From NCBI RefSeq assembly GCF_013761175.1, contig NZ_JACDUR010000003.1:310001-374000 (forward strand): a stretch of DNA of 64,000 nt. The letters run 5' to 3'. A program made the translations under genes and the position numbers. The stretch is from Nonomuraea soli (GTDB taxonomy: Bacteria; Actinomycetota; Actinomycetes; Streptosporangiales; Streptosporangiaceae). Shown here piece by piece: positions 23,682 to 31,949 of the stretch. The notes under the pieces were generated by a model. It searched no databases, was not told the origin of the DNA, and saw nothing but the letters and a program-made list of their open reading frames with translations. The stretch's first letter is position 1; each line of letters starts with the position of its first letter.

Positions 23682-26051
23682 TCATGAGCGTGCGGGCACG
23701 CTCACCGCGGCCACCCCGAAGAGCACGACGTCCTTCTTGGTGGCGAGTCTGAGCATCGGATCCGTTCCGAGCGTTGCTTCGACAGTATCGACGTCCACGC
23801 CGAACGTCAGCCCTTCCGCTCCGTTGGCCGAACTGTCGAAGACATTGTCACGGTCGCGGTCGCCTCCGCGCGGCGTCAGCGGCCCGTCGCCCAGCGAGAC
23901 CCGGTCGCCGCCGAGGTCGGCGTCGCCCTCCCAGGTGACGAGCTCGGCCCTGGCCGGGGTGGCCGTGGCGTGCAGGCCGCCCAGCGGCAGGGCGATCATG
24001 CCGTTCTGCCCGCCCACCACCGTCGCCGTGTCCATGACGACCGCCTGGCTGTACGGCTGGGCGGGATCGGTGGCGATGACCACCAGGCTCCAGCCGGCGT
24101 ACTGCGAGACTCCCTCCCGCATCGGCATGTCCGCCGCCCACCACATCCCCTTCCGCTTGGACGCGTTGGCCACCAGCGCCGTCACATCGGCGTAAGCCTG
24201 ATAGCCGGGTCCGGAGGGAAGGTCTCGCACGAGGACCTCCTCCGGCCTGATGTTCAGATAGTCCTTGCGTCCGGGTGCCCGGAACTTGATCGGCCCACCC
24301 CCGGCCGATGCCGCGGACCAGTACAGACCCGCCCAGACCACCTGGCCGGCCCGGGGCAGCTGGAGCCGGGCGCCGCTGGAGACCTTGGTGGTGTCCACCT
24401 GGTCGTCGTCGCGGGAGCGCATGGTCCACAGATCGTTGTCGCGCCTGTCGCCCTTGCGCGCCAGGGCGTTGCCGCAGCCGTCGCGGTCGCCGGCACAGCT
24501 GAGCAGCGAGTTGCCCACGGCGCGCACGACCACCTTGCCGTCGGTGGCGAAGCGGGCGGGCGCGCCCGCCTGCCGTACCCCGGCCATGGCCCGTGCTCTG
24601 ACCTGCTGGTCGCCCGACTGGATGCGCACTGCGGGCGCGACGCCCGCGGGGGCGTGGGCGTCGACGACGACCCTGAGGAAGACGGCGGTGGCCCGCCCTG
24701 CGGCCAGGGGGCCGCGCGCGCATCTGGCGCCGCCCACGCGCGGCCGGCAGGACCAGCCGTCGGCGGTGCCGACCGGGGCGACCGCGGCCACGCCCTGGCC
24801 CCGGTGGGCTGCGGGCACCAGGGCCACTCCAGGCGGCAGGTCCACGTCGGCCACGACCGGCTTGCTCGCGCCGTGACCCTCGTTGCGCAGCCGTACGCCC
24901 ACGATGCCGGGATGCGCGCGGACCAGCGATCCGAGCGGGTCGATGGTGGCGCTCAGCCGGGCCGCGCCGGTCCGCGCGCGTGGCGGCGGCGCGACGGTCG
25001 GGGTGATCGTCGGAGGCACCGGCGTGGGCTCCACCTCCTGCTGCTCGACGACTGGAGGCGGCGGCAGGTGGCTGACCGAGGGCGCGAGTGCCTGGGGCGG
25101 CGACTTGCGCGCCTTCTCCTCGCCGGAGACCAGCATCAGCACGGCCGCTGCGGCCACGGCCGCAGCGGTGCCTCCCGCGACCGCCGCCTGCTGGTGCTTG
25201 GGGAGCCTGCGCAGGTGGCGCAGCTTGCCGAGCTGGCGCAGGGCGCCCGCCCCGCCGGCGACACTGCCTCCCTTGGCGACCGTCGCGGCGTAGGCGGCGA
25301 AGACGGGGCCCGCGAACAGGGGGCCGACGACGACGCGCAGGCCGCGGTTGACGTCGGTCAGCTCCAGGAAGACCGAGCGGCATTCCGCGCAGTTGCCCAT
25401 GTGCTCGTCGACCACGCGGGAGTCGCGGCGGGCCAGGCCGCCGCGCACGTGGGCGCCCATCTTGCTGATCACCGGCCGGCAGGCCTGCTGCGGCGCGGCG
25501 GCCAGGTGCATCTGCAGGTAGGCCTGGCGCAGGCCTTCGCGGGCACGGTAGGCGAGGGCGGCCACGCCGTTGGCCGACAGGCCGAGCAGGGGCGCGACGT
25601 CGGCGGGCTTGGCGTTCTCGACCTCGGTGTGCCACAGGACGGCGCGCCAGCGGTCGGGCAGCGACAGGAACGCCTTGGCGATCATCGACTGCTCGAGGCC
25701 GCTCAGTGCCGGGTCCACGAAGGGCACGCCGGGGTCGAACAGCTCGATCTCGCCCGTCGTCACGGCACGCGACTCCACCCGGCTGCGGTCGTAGACCGTG
25801 CGGCGCACGACCGTCAGCAGGTAGGGCCGGAAGCCCGCCTCGGGGCCGCCTCCCCTGCCGACCAGGTCGAGGATCTTGGTGAAGGACTCGGCGACGACGT
25901 CCTCGACCTCGGCGTCTCCCTTCACCATCTGGCGGGCCAGGGCCCGGGCTGCGGCAACGTGGCGCTGGTAGAGCTCGCCGTAGGCAGCGGCGTTTCCGGT
26001 TCTCACCGATTCAAGGAGATCCGCATCGCTTTGCGGCGATTCTGCACTCAT
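23682..26051 (-). CDS. ECF sigma factor fused to zinc-finger, membrane helix and large exported domain
   Basis: A 789-residue single-chain signalling protein. Residues about 8-180 hold ECF sigma regions 2 (VEDVVAESFTKILDLV) and 4 (LPDRWRAVLWHTEVENAKPADVAPLLGLSANGVAALAYRAREGLR). Next is a zf-HC2 anti-sigma-like motif (HMGNCAEC, about 217-224), a transmembrane segment (about 290-312), a Pro-rich stalk, a DUF11-like beta domain (about 355-490), and a C-terminal DUF3344-like domain with GWSLVVIATDP and a DRDRDN acidic loop. ATG 26051 has GAGG five nt upstream; the frame is open to 26357 but that part overlaps the divergent gene and lacks sigma sequence. Such fusions put sigma and anti-sigma functions in one molecule, so release would need proteolysis or a conformational change. 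The signal is unknown. Confidence 0.82.
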   Translation of the reverse strand: MSAESPQSDADLLESVRTGNAAAYGELYQRHVAAARALARQMVKGDAEVEDVVAESFTKILDLVGRGGGPEAGFRPYLLTVVRRTVYDRSRVESRAVTTGEIELFDPGVPFVDPALSGLEQSMIAKAFLSLPDRWRAVLWHTEVENAKPADVAPLLGLSANGVAALAYRAREGLRQAYLQMHLAAAPQQACRPVISKMGAHVRGGLARRDSRVVDEHMGNCAECRSVFLELTDVNRGLRVVVGPLFAGPVFAAYAATVAKGGSVAGGAGALRQLGKLRHLRRLPKHQQAAVAGGTAAAVAAAAVLMLVSGEEKARKSPPQALAPSVSHLPPPPVVEQQEVEPTPVPPTITPTVAPPPRARTGAARLSATIDPLGSLVRAHPGIVGVRLRNEGHGASKPVVADVDLPPGVALVPAAHRGQGVAAVAPVGTADGWSCRPRVGGARCARGPLAAGRATAVFLRVVVDAHAPAGVAPAVRIQSGDQQVRARAMAGVRQAGAPARFATDGKVVVRAVGNSLLSCAGDRDGCGNALARKGDRRDNDLWTMRSRDDDQVDTTKVSSGARLQLPRAGQVVWAGLYWSAASAGGGPIKFRAPGRKDYLNIRPEEVLVRDLPSGPGYQAYADVTALVANASKRKGMWWAADMPMREGVSQYAGWSLVVIATDPAQPYSQAVVMDTATVVGGQNGMIALPLGGLHATATPARAELVTWEGDADLGGDRVSLGDGPLTPRGGDRDRDNVFDSSANGAEGLTFGVDVDTVEATLGTDPMLRLATKKDVVLFGVAAVSVPARS

Positions 26052-26154
26052 AGTGACCTCACGATTACGCGGGGTTGCCTGGCGAATCATTCCGCATTTC
26101 GCGTCATGACTAAACCGAAGTCGCGTCTTTGCTCTTAGAAGGTTCGGAGGAGAG

Positions 26155-26829
26155 ATGAACGAGGACACCCCGGGGTCACTTCGTGCCAGGTGGCGCAAAC
26201 GGAGCATGCGGGCCGGATGGTCCATGCCCGGGGACTGGTGGGTTCCGGCGGTCGAACAGGCGGGCGAGGCCGTGCTGAGGGGCCACGACGTCGTCCGCGC
26301 CTGTCTCGCCCTCGGCGATGCCCGCGCCCGTGCGGGGGTGGGCATCGCCGAGGGCATGACCGATCTGGCGGCGCTCTACGCGTCCTTGGGCCTGGAGCCG
26401 CCGTTCGAGGCGCTGCGCTCGTTCGCCGCCGGATGGACGGAGGCGACCTTCGCGCCCATGGCGGAGCTGTCCTGCGAGGATCCGCTGACCGGCCTGGTGA
26501 CCGTCGCCTACCTGCGCACCCGGCTGGCCGAGCTGTATCGGGGCGCGACGGCGGGCAGGCACCGGCTCGTGGTCGCCGAGCCGCTGCGGAGGGGAGAGGA
26601 GCTGGCCGAGCGCCTGGCGGCCACGTTCAACCTGGCCGAACAGCTGCGCTCGGTCTTTCCCGGCGGGCAGACGCTGGCACTGCTCGGGTCGGCCCGCGTG
26701 GGCGCGCTCACGCCGCACTCGCGTTCCCTGTCGGCGCGGGTCAGGCTGCTGCACGGCATGCGCGTGCGGGTGCTGCGGCTGCCGGGCAGGTACGAGGAGG
26801 CCCTGAAGATGCTGAGGTCACTACGCTGA
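26155..26829 (+). CDS. Degenerate GGDEF-like protein
   Basis: A 224-residue protein, divergent from the sigma-fusion gene and 5 nt upstream of pyrE. The segment CEDPLTGLVTVAYLRTRLAELYRG (about 111-134) closely resembles the start of a GGDEF diguanylate-cyclase domain (DPLTGLxNRxxLxxRL), but no GG[DE]EF loop is present later, so catalysis is unlikely. A binding or scaffold role is possible. The N-terminal 100 residues are helical (AVEQAGEAVLRGHDVVRACLALGDARARAGVGIAEGM). ATG 26155 is preceded by a strong GGAGGAG. Confidence 0.65.
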   Translation: MNEDTPGSLRARWRKRSMRAGWSMPGDWWVPAVEQAGEAVLRGHDVVRACLALGDARARAGVGIAEGMTDLAALYASLGLEPPFEALRSFAAGWTEATFAPMAELSCEDPLTGLVTVAYLRTRLAELYRGATAGRHRLVVAEPLRRGEELAERLAATFNLAEQLRSVFPGGQTLALLGSARVGALTPHSRSLSARVRLLHGMRVRVLRLPGRYEEALKMLRSLR

Positions 26830-26834
26830 AGGGC

Positions 26835-27368
26835 ATGACCGATCGCGAGAACCTGCTGGCCGAGATCCAGAAGAAGGCCGTCGTCCACGGCAAGGTGATC
26901 CTCTCATCAGGCCTGGAGTCCGACTGGTACCTCGACCTGCGTCGCATCACCCTCGACGGGGTCGCCGCGCCGCTGGTCGGCCGGGTGATGCTCGACCTGA
27001 CCGAGGACCTCGGCTTCGACGCCGTGGGCGGGCTCACGCTGGGCGCCGACCCGGTGGCCACCTCGATGCTCCACGCCGCCGCCGCGCGCGGCCGCACGCT
27101 TGACGCCTTCGTGGTCAGGAAGGCCGCCAAGCAGCACGGCATGCAGCGGCGCATCGAGGGTCCCGACATCTCGGGGCGCCGCGTGCTGATCGTGGAGGAC
27201 ACCTCGACCACGGGCGGCTCGCCGCTGACGGCGGTGGAGGCGGCGCGCGAGGCGGGCGCCGAGGTCGTGGCGGTGGCCACCATCGTCGAGCGGGGCGCGG
27301 CGGGGCGCATGGCCGAGGAGGGTGTGGCATACCGATCCGCTTACACACTGGCGGATTTCGGGCTGTAG
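26835..27368 (+). CDS. pyrE: Orotate phosphoribosyltransferase
   Basis: PyrE converts orotate and PRPP to OMP, the fifth step of pyrimidine synthesis. The 177-residue protein has the PRPP-binding motif VLIVEDTSTTGGS (about 117-129), the substrate strand ILSSGLESDWYLDLR and the KKAVVHGKV N-terminus usual in actinobacteria. The ATG at 26835 is 7 nt after a TACGCT -10-like box that overlaps the stop of the preceding gene, so it may also have its own leaderless promoter; GAAGGG could serve as a weak ribosome site. It lies apart from the other pyr genes, as often in actinobacteria. Confidence 0.95.
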   Translation: MTDRENLLAEIQKKAVVHGKVILSSGLESDWYLDLRRITLDGVAAPLVGRVMLDLTEDLGFDAVGGLTLGADPVATSMLHAAAARGRTLDAFVVRKAAKQHGMQRRIEGPDISGRRVLIVEDTSTTGGSPLTAVEAAREAGAEVVAVATIVERGAAGRMAEEGVAYRSAYTLADFGL

Positions 27369-27424
27369 GTTCCCGTTTCCTCCTGGAAACATCCCGGTAA
27401 TTCGCACGAATCGGATCACGGTCA

Positions 27425-27446
27425 CCTTAGTGGCATACCACTAAGG
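27425..27446. promoter_or_regulatory. Inverted repeat at start of the NupO-type operon (GntR-type candidate)
   Basis: CCTTAGTGG and CCACTAAGG are perfect 9-bp arms around CATA. The inner core TGGCATACCA resembles GntR-family sites. The right arm provides the AAGGA ribosome site of the GTG at 27454, so bound repressor would cover the transcript start. A related repeat lies before the lipoprotein gene at 31917. Confidence 0.6.
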
Positions 27447-27453
27447 AACGGCC

Positions 27454-28995
27454 GTGATCCCTGCACTCGAACTCCATGACGTAGCCAAGTCCTTCGGCCC
27501 CGTCCGCGCCCTGTCGGGTGTCTCCCTCACCGTCCAGGCGGGCGAGGTGCACTGCGTGCTGGGCGAGAACGGCGCGGGCAAGTCCACCCTCTGCAACCTG
27601 GTCAACGGCGGCGTCTCGCTGGAGCGCGGCACGATGACCCTGTACGGCGAGCCGTACCGGCCCTCCCGTCCCACCGACGCGCTGGCCGCCGGGGTCGCCA
27701 TGGTGCACCAGCACTTCAGCCTCGTCCCCACCCTCACGATCGCCGAGAACCTCCTGCTGGCCGCAGGCGCCCGGCTGCGCCCGCGCAGGCGCGAGCTCCA
27801 CGAGGGCCTGGCACGCATCGAGGAGACGTACGGCCTGAGCGTCCCGCTCGACGAGCTCGCCGGACACGTGCCGGTCGGCGTGCGGCAGCAGGCCGAGATC
27901 ATCAAGTGCCTGCTGCGCGACCCGCGCCTGCTCCTGCTCGACGAGCCCACCGCCGTGCTCGGACCCGCCGACGTGGACGCCCTGCTGGCCACCTGCCGCC
28001 GCATCGCCGAGGCGGGCAAGGCCGTGGTGCTCGTCACCCACAAGCTCGGCGAGGTCACGCGCGCGGGCGACAGCGCCACGATCCTTCGCGGCGGCACCGT
28101 CGCGGGCGCCGGGCCGCTGGCCGGATTCGGCGCGGAGGACCTCGTCGAGCTGATGGTCGGCCGGCCGATGAGCGACCTCGACCCGTTGCTCGTCGCGAGC
28201 GTGGACGAGAGCGCGACCTCCCGCGAAGCCGCACGGATCACCGCGGAACCGGTCTTCCGCGCGCAGGGGCTCACCCTGAGCCGCGCCGACGGCACCCTCG
28301 CCCTCGACGGCGTCAACCTGGAGATCGCCCCCGGCGAGATCGTCGGCGTGGCCGGGGTGGAGGGCAACGGCCAGAGCGAACTGGTCACGGTGCTCAGCGG
28401 GGCCGTGCCGCCCGGCTCCGGCAGCTTCCTGCTGGGCGAGCACGATCTGACCTTCGCCACGCCGCGCGGGCGCACCGCCGCCGGGCTCGGCATCATCCCC
28501 GAGGACCGCCACCACGAGGGCTGCGTGCCCGCCATGTCGATCGCCGAGAACCTGTTCCTGCCGCGGCTGTCGGAGTTCGCGCGGCGCGGCCTGCTCGACC
28601 GCTCGGCCCTGCACGAGGCCGCGGCGCGGGTCATCGAGGAGCACGGCATCCGCGCCACGGGGCCGTCGGCGAGGATGAGCACGCTGTCGGGAGGCAACCA
28701 GCAGAAGGTCGTCGTCGCCCGCGAGCTGGCGCTCGACCCGCTCGTCTGCCTGGTCGCCGCCCAGCCCACCCGCGGCCTCGACATCGGCGCGGTCGACGCC
28801 GTCCTCGGCCGCATCCGCTCCGCGGCGCAGGCCGGAGCAGCCGTCCTGGTGATCTCCAGCGAGCTCTCCGAGCTGCTGGCCCTGTGCCACCGCATCGTGG
28901 TCGCCTACCGCGGCCGCCTGCTCGGGCCGGTCCCCGCCGCCGCGCCGCAGGCCCGCGACGAGATCGGCCGCCTGATGGTGGGAGCCGCCGCATGA
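27454..28995 (+). CDS. Double ATPase subunit of BMP/nucleoside-type ABC importer
   Basis: A RbsA/NupO-like ATPase of 513 residues with two fused nucleotide-binding domains. Domain 1 has Walker A GENGAGKST (37-45), Q-loop MVHQHFSL and Walker B LLLLDEPTAVL, with a divergent signature VGVRQQ. Domain 2 has a degenerate Walker A (GVEGNGQSEL), the full LSGGNQQKVVVARELA signature and VAAQPTRGLDIGA. This asymmetry is normal for the family: one active and one atypical site. GTG 27454 follows AAGGA within an inverted repeat. It overlaps the first permease by 4 nt (ATGA). BMP-type importers with this layout usually carry purine or pyrimidine nucleosides; the nearby pyrE fits but does not prove it. Confidence 0.92.
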   Translation: MIPALELHDVAKSFGPVRALSGVSLTVQAGEVHCVLGENGAGKSTLCNLVNGGVSLERGTMTLYGEPYRPSRPTDALAAGVAMVHQHFSLVPTLTIAENLLLAAGARLRPRRRELHEGLARIEETYGLSVPLDELAGHVPVGVRQQAEIIKCLLRDPRLLLLDEPTAVLGPADVDALLATCRRIAEAGKAVVLVTHKLGEVTRAGDSATILRGGTVAGAGPLAGFGAEDLVELMVGRPMSDLDPLLVASVDESATSREAARITAEPVFRAQGLTLSRADGTLALDGVNLEIAPGEIVGVAGVEGNGQSELVTVLSGAVPPGSGSFLLGEHDLTFATPRGRTAAGLGIIPEDRHHEGCVPAMSIAENLFLPRLSEFARRGLLDRSALHEAAARVIEEHGIRATGPSARMSTLSGGNQQKVVVARELALDPLVCLVAAQPTRGLDIGAVDAVLGRIRSAAQAGAAVLVISSELSELLALCHRIVVAYRGRLLGPVPAAAPQARDEIGRLMVGAAA

Positions 28996-30020
28996 GAACC
29001 AACGCCTTCGTCGTGTACGGCGGAGCCGCCTTGGCCGCCCTGCTCGCCGGAGCCCTGCTGGCGCTGGGCGGCGGCGCCTCCCCCCTGCAGGCGGGCGCCG
29101 CGCTCTGGGAGGGCATGTTCGGCAGCGCCTACGCCATCGGCAGCTCACTCAACACCGCCGCCGCGCTCGGGCTCATCGCCACCGGCTTCACCGTCGCCCA
29201 CCGCGCCGGCCTGGTGAACGTCGGCGGCGAGGGCCAGCTCTGCGCGGGCGGCATCGCCGCGGCCTTCGCCGGCGTCTCCCTGCCCGACGCGACGCCCACC
29301 CTCGTGGCGCTCCCCCTGGTCCTGCTCGTGGCCTTCGCCGCCGGTGGCGCCTGGGCCGCGATCGCCGCCTGGCTGAAGGTGTCGCGGGGCACCAGCGAGG
29401 TCATCACCACGCTGCTGCTGAACTTCGTGGGCCTGGCCATGGTGCTGCTCGTCGTGCACGAGGAAGGGCTGCTGCGTCAGCCGGTCACCTCCAGCCAGAC
29501 GCTGCCGCAGTCGGAACCGCTGATCGAAGGAGCCAGGCTGCCGCTGCTCGGGCTGGAGGGCTCCCCCGCCACGATCGCCTTCCTCATCGCGGCCGTGGCC
29601 GCCGTGGCCGTCGCCGTCCTGCTCCGCCGTACGGCCACCGGCACCAGGCTCACCGCCGTCGGCCACTCGGTGACGGCCGCGGCGCGGCTCGGCCTGCCCG
29701 TACGGCGCCTGCAGTTCTGGTCGCTGACCTCCGCGGGAGGGCTGGCCGGCATGGCCGGGGGCGCGCTCGTCGCCACCACGCCGTTCGTGCTGGCCGAGAG
29801 CTTCTCCTCCGGTTACGGCTTCGCCGGCCTCGTCGTGGGACTGCTCGCGCGCGGCTCCCTGGCGGCCGTCGCCGGCGTCGCCCTGCTGTTCGGCCTGCTG
29901 GCGTCGGGCGGCATGAACCTGCAGCTCGCCGCCGGGGTGCCCGCCTCGTCGGTGCAGATCGTGCAGAGCCTGCTGACCATCTTCATCGCCGGAGCGGTGA
30001 TTCTGCGGAGGACGTCATGA
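28992..30020 (+). CDS. BMP/nucleoside-type ABC importer permease 1
   Basis: A membrane subunit of the BPD-transp-2 type (NupP-like), 342 residues, about nine helices. Recognisable motifs are LGLIATGFTVAHRAGLVNVGGEGQL, where the GEGQ stretch is characteristic of this family, and RLGLPVRRLQFWSLTSAGGLAGMAGG. It starts on the ATGA overlap with the ATPase and overlaps the next permease by 4 nt, showing tight translational coupling. Confidence 0.92.
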   Translation: MRTNAFVVYGGAALAALLAGALLALGGGASPLQAGAALWEGMFGSAYAIGSSLNTAAALGLIATGFTVAHRAGLVNVGGEGQLCAGGIAAAFAGVSLPDATPTLVALPLVLLVAFAAGGAWAAIAAWLKVSRGTSEVITTLLLNFVGLAMVLLVVHEEGLLRQPVTSSQTLPQSEPLIEGARLPLLGLEGSPATIAFLIAAVAAVAVAVLLRRTATGTRLTAVGHSVTAAARLGLPVRRLQFWSLTSAGGLAGMAGGALVATTPFVLAESFSSGYGFAGLVVGLLARGSLAAVAGVALLFGLLASGGMNLQLAAGVPASSVQIVQSLLTIFIAGAVILRRTS

Positions 30021-30892
30021 GCGCATTCGTCGAGCTGGCGGAAGGCGGCGTACGGCTGGCCGTACCGCTCCTGCTGGCCTCCGCAGGAGAGCTGGTCAGC
30101 GAGCGAGCCGGAGTGCTCAACCTGAGCGTCGAGGGCATGATGCTGACCGGCGCCTTCGCCGGCGCGGTCGGCGCGTCGATGACCGGGAGCCCGTGGGCGG
30201 GCGTCGGGTTCGCCCTGGCCGCCGGGCTGCTGGCGGCGCTGCTGCAGGCGGTGCTGAGCGTGACCCTCAGGGCCGACCAGATCGTCACCGGCATCGCCGC
30301 CAACGCCCTGGCGCTCGGCGGCACCACCTACGGCGCCCGGCTGTTCTTCACCGACGGGCGCTCCGTGCCCGGCTTCGAACCGGTGCTCGGACCGCTGACC
30401 GTGCTGGGCTGCGCCGGCCTGGCCGTCGTGGCGGCGATCGGCCTGCTGCTGTCGCGGCGCACCGGCTACGGCCTGGCCGTCGACGCCGCGGGCGCCGACG
30501 CCGTGGCCGCCGACCGCACAGGACTGCCCGTCGCGGCCATCCGCTACGGCGTGGTGCTGCTCACCGGGCTCACCTCCGCCCTGGCCGGGGCGCAGCTCGC
30601 GCTGGCCGAGGTGCACGCCTTCACCGACAACCTCACCGCCGGGGTCGGCTACCTGGCCGTCGTCGCGGTGATCGCCGGCCGCTGGCGAGCCTGGCCCACC
30701 GCCCTGGCCTGCCTGTTCTTCGGGATCGCGCAGGCCCTGCAGTTCACCGCACCGCTGCTCGGGCTGCACCTGCCGACGGCCGTGCTGGTCATGTCGCCGT
30801 ACCTGATCGCCCTGGTGGCCGTGAGCGGGCTGGTGGGCAGCAGCCGCGCACCCGCGGGGCTGACCGTGCCGTTCCACCGAGAGAGCCGTTGA
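30017..30892 (+). CDS. BMP/nucleoside-type ABC importer permease 2
   Basis: The second membrane subunit (NupQ-like), 291 residues, highly hydrophobic. Family motifs include GELVSERAGVLNLSVEGMMLTGAFAGA and DQIVTGIAANALALGGTTYG. It starts in an ATGA overlap with permease 1. Its TGA stop overlaps an ATG (TGATG) that would start only a nine-codon minigene; the true next gene starts 29 nt further on because the junction is duplicated. Confidence 0.92.
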   Translation: MSAFVELAEGGVRLAVPLLLASAGELVSERAGVLNLSVEGMMLTGAFAGAVGASMTGSPWAGVGFALAAGLLAALLQAVLSVTLRADQIVTGIAANALALGGTTYGARLFFTDGRSVPGFEPVLGPLTVLGCAGLAVVAAIGLLLSRRTGYGLAVDAAGADAVAADRTGLPVAAIRYGVVLLTGLTSALAGAQLALAEVHAFTDNLTAGVGYLAVVAVIAGRWRAWPTALACLFFGIAQALQFTAPLLGLHLPTAVLVMSPYLIALVAVSGLVGSSRAPAGLTVPFHRESR

Positions 30893-30930
30893 TGACCCTG
30901 ACCCGTCTAGAGAGCCGTTGATGACCCTGA
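30880..30930 (+). repeat. 22-bp direct repeat duplicating a stop-start junction
   Basis: The same 22-bp sequence occurs at 30880-30901 and 30909-30930 (period 29). Each copy contains GTTGATGACCCTGA, that is, a TGA stop overlapping an ATG. Between them lies a 9-codon reading frame (30892-30921, MTLTRLESR) that ends in a second TGATG, which supplies the actual start of the next gene. Confidence 0.85.
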
Positions 30931-31871
30931 TCCTCACCCGTTCCGATGTCCAGACCCTCATCGGCATGCCGGAGGTGATCGACGCGGTGCGGCGGGCGCA
31001 TGCCGACCTCGCCCGGGGGCTGGCGGCCCTGCCCACGCCCCCGGTGATGCGGCTGCCCGGCTCGCCGGCGGCGTTCGTCCCGATGGCCGCCGCCTCCGCC
31101 ACGGCCGGGCTGGCGAGTGTGAAGCTGCTGACGGACCTGCCGGGGGCGCAGCGCTCGACCATCCTGGCGGTCTCGGCCGCCGACGGAGGGTGCGCGGCCG
31201 TCGTGGACGGTTCGACGGTAACCCGCTTCCGCACGGCGGCGGCCACCGCGGTCGCGACGGCCGCCCTTGCCAGGCCTGACAGCCGCACCCTCGGTCTGAT
31301 CGGAGCCGGAGCGCTCGCGCACGCCCATCTGGCGGCCCTTCGCGCCGTGCTTGCGATCGAGCGGGTCGTGGTGTGGAGCAGGAACCCGGCGACCGCCCGG
31401 GCCTTCGCCGCCGCCACGGGAGCCGACGTCATGCCGGACCCCGAGAAGGTGATCGCCGCGTCCGACGTGGTGTGCACGCTCACCCCCTCACGCGAACCCC
31501 TCGTGCGCGGCGCCTGGTTCCACGAAGGGCTGCACGTCAACGCCGTCGGCGCACCGCCGCGCCCCGACCATCGCGAGATCGACTCGGAGGGCATCGCGCG
31601 CTCGCGCGTGATCGTGGACAGCCGCTCGTCGGCGCTGCACGAGTCGGGCGACGTCGTCATCCCCCTCGCGGAGGGGGTGGTCGAGCGCTCGCACGTCTCC
31701 GACGAGCTCGGCGAGGTCCTGGTGGGCACCAGGCCGGGGCGTACGTCACGCGAGCAGATCACCCTGTTCAACTCGATGGGCGTGGGCCTGCAGGACCTGG
31801 CGACCGTGCGGCTGCTGATCGACAGCGCGCTGGAACGTGGCGTCGGCACCCGTGTCGACCTCACGCAATGA
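30921..31871 (+). CDS. Ornithine cyclodeaminase / mu-crystallin family protein
   Basis: A 316-residue NAD(P)-dependent protein. Members catalyse ornithine cyclodeamination, alanine dehydrogenation or imine reduction. The Rossmann motif LGLIGAGALAHAHLAAL (about 117-133) and the core AGLASVKLLTDLPG with the conserved Lys are clear; VNAVGAPPRPDHREID matches the substrate-side region. The exact reaction cannot be told. It is the last gene of the importer operon and starts in the second copy of the duplicated TGATG junction. Its presence suggests that the imported compound, or a partner metabolite, is an amino acid, amine or imine, which would be unusual for a nucleoside system. Confidence 0.85.
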   Translation: MTLILTRSDVQTLIGMPEVIDAVRRAHADLARGLAALPTPPVMRLPGSPAAFVPMAAASATAGLASVKLLTDLPGAQRSTILAVSAADGGCAAVVDGSTVTRFRTAAATAVATAALARPDSRTLGLIGAGALAHAHLAALRAVLAIERVVVWSRNPATARAFAAATGADVMPDPEKVIAASDVVCTLTPSREPLVRGAWFHEGLHVNAVGAPPRPDHREIDSEGIARSRVIVDSRSSALHESGDVVIPLAEGVVERSHVSDELGEVLVGTRPGRTSREQITLFNSMGVGLQDLATVRLLIDSALERGVGTRVDLTQ

Positions 31872-31916
31872 ACTCTTACGCGGCGGAAATGCCGTCGAAA
31901 CACCTCCCCGATTCCA

Positions 31917-31932
31917 TAGCGGTATACCGTTA
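31917..31932. promoter_or_regulatory. Inverted repeat before the BMP lipoprotein gene
   Basis: TAGCGGTATACCGTTA is a 16-bp palindrome with one mismatch in the arms. Its layout matches TAGTGGCATACCACTA, the core of the repeat at 27425. It lies 18 bp before the ATG at 31950, near the AGGAG site. A shared GntR-type repressor is likely; no such gene is in the window. Confidence 0.6.
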
Positions 31933-31949
31933 ATTGCTAGGAGCCCCCC

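Noticed and set aside
23970..26138. A 722-codon open frame opposite the sigma-fusion gene
   Set aside because: Composition and lack of motifs show an antisense shadow; the minus-strand frame has clear sigma and DUF11-like domains.
26052..26357. N-terminal extension of the sigma-fusion protein up to 26357
   Set aside because: The extra residues overlap the divergent GGDEF-like gene and precede a well-placed ribosome site at ATG 26051.
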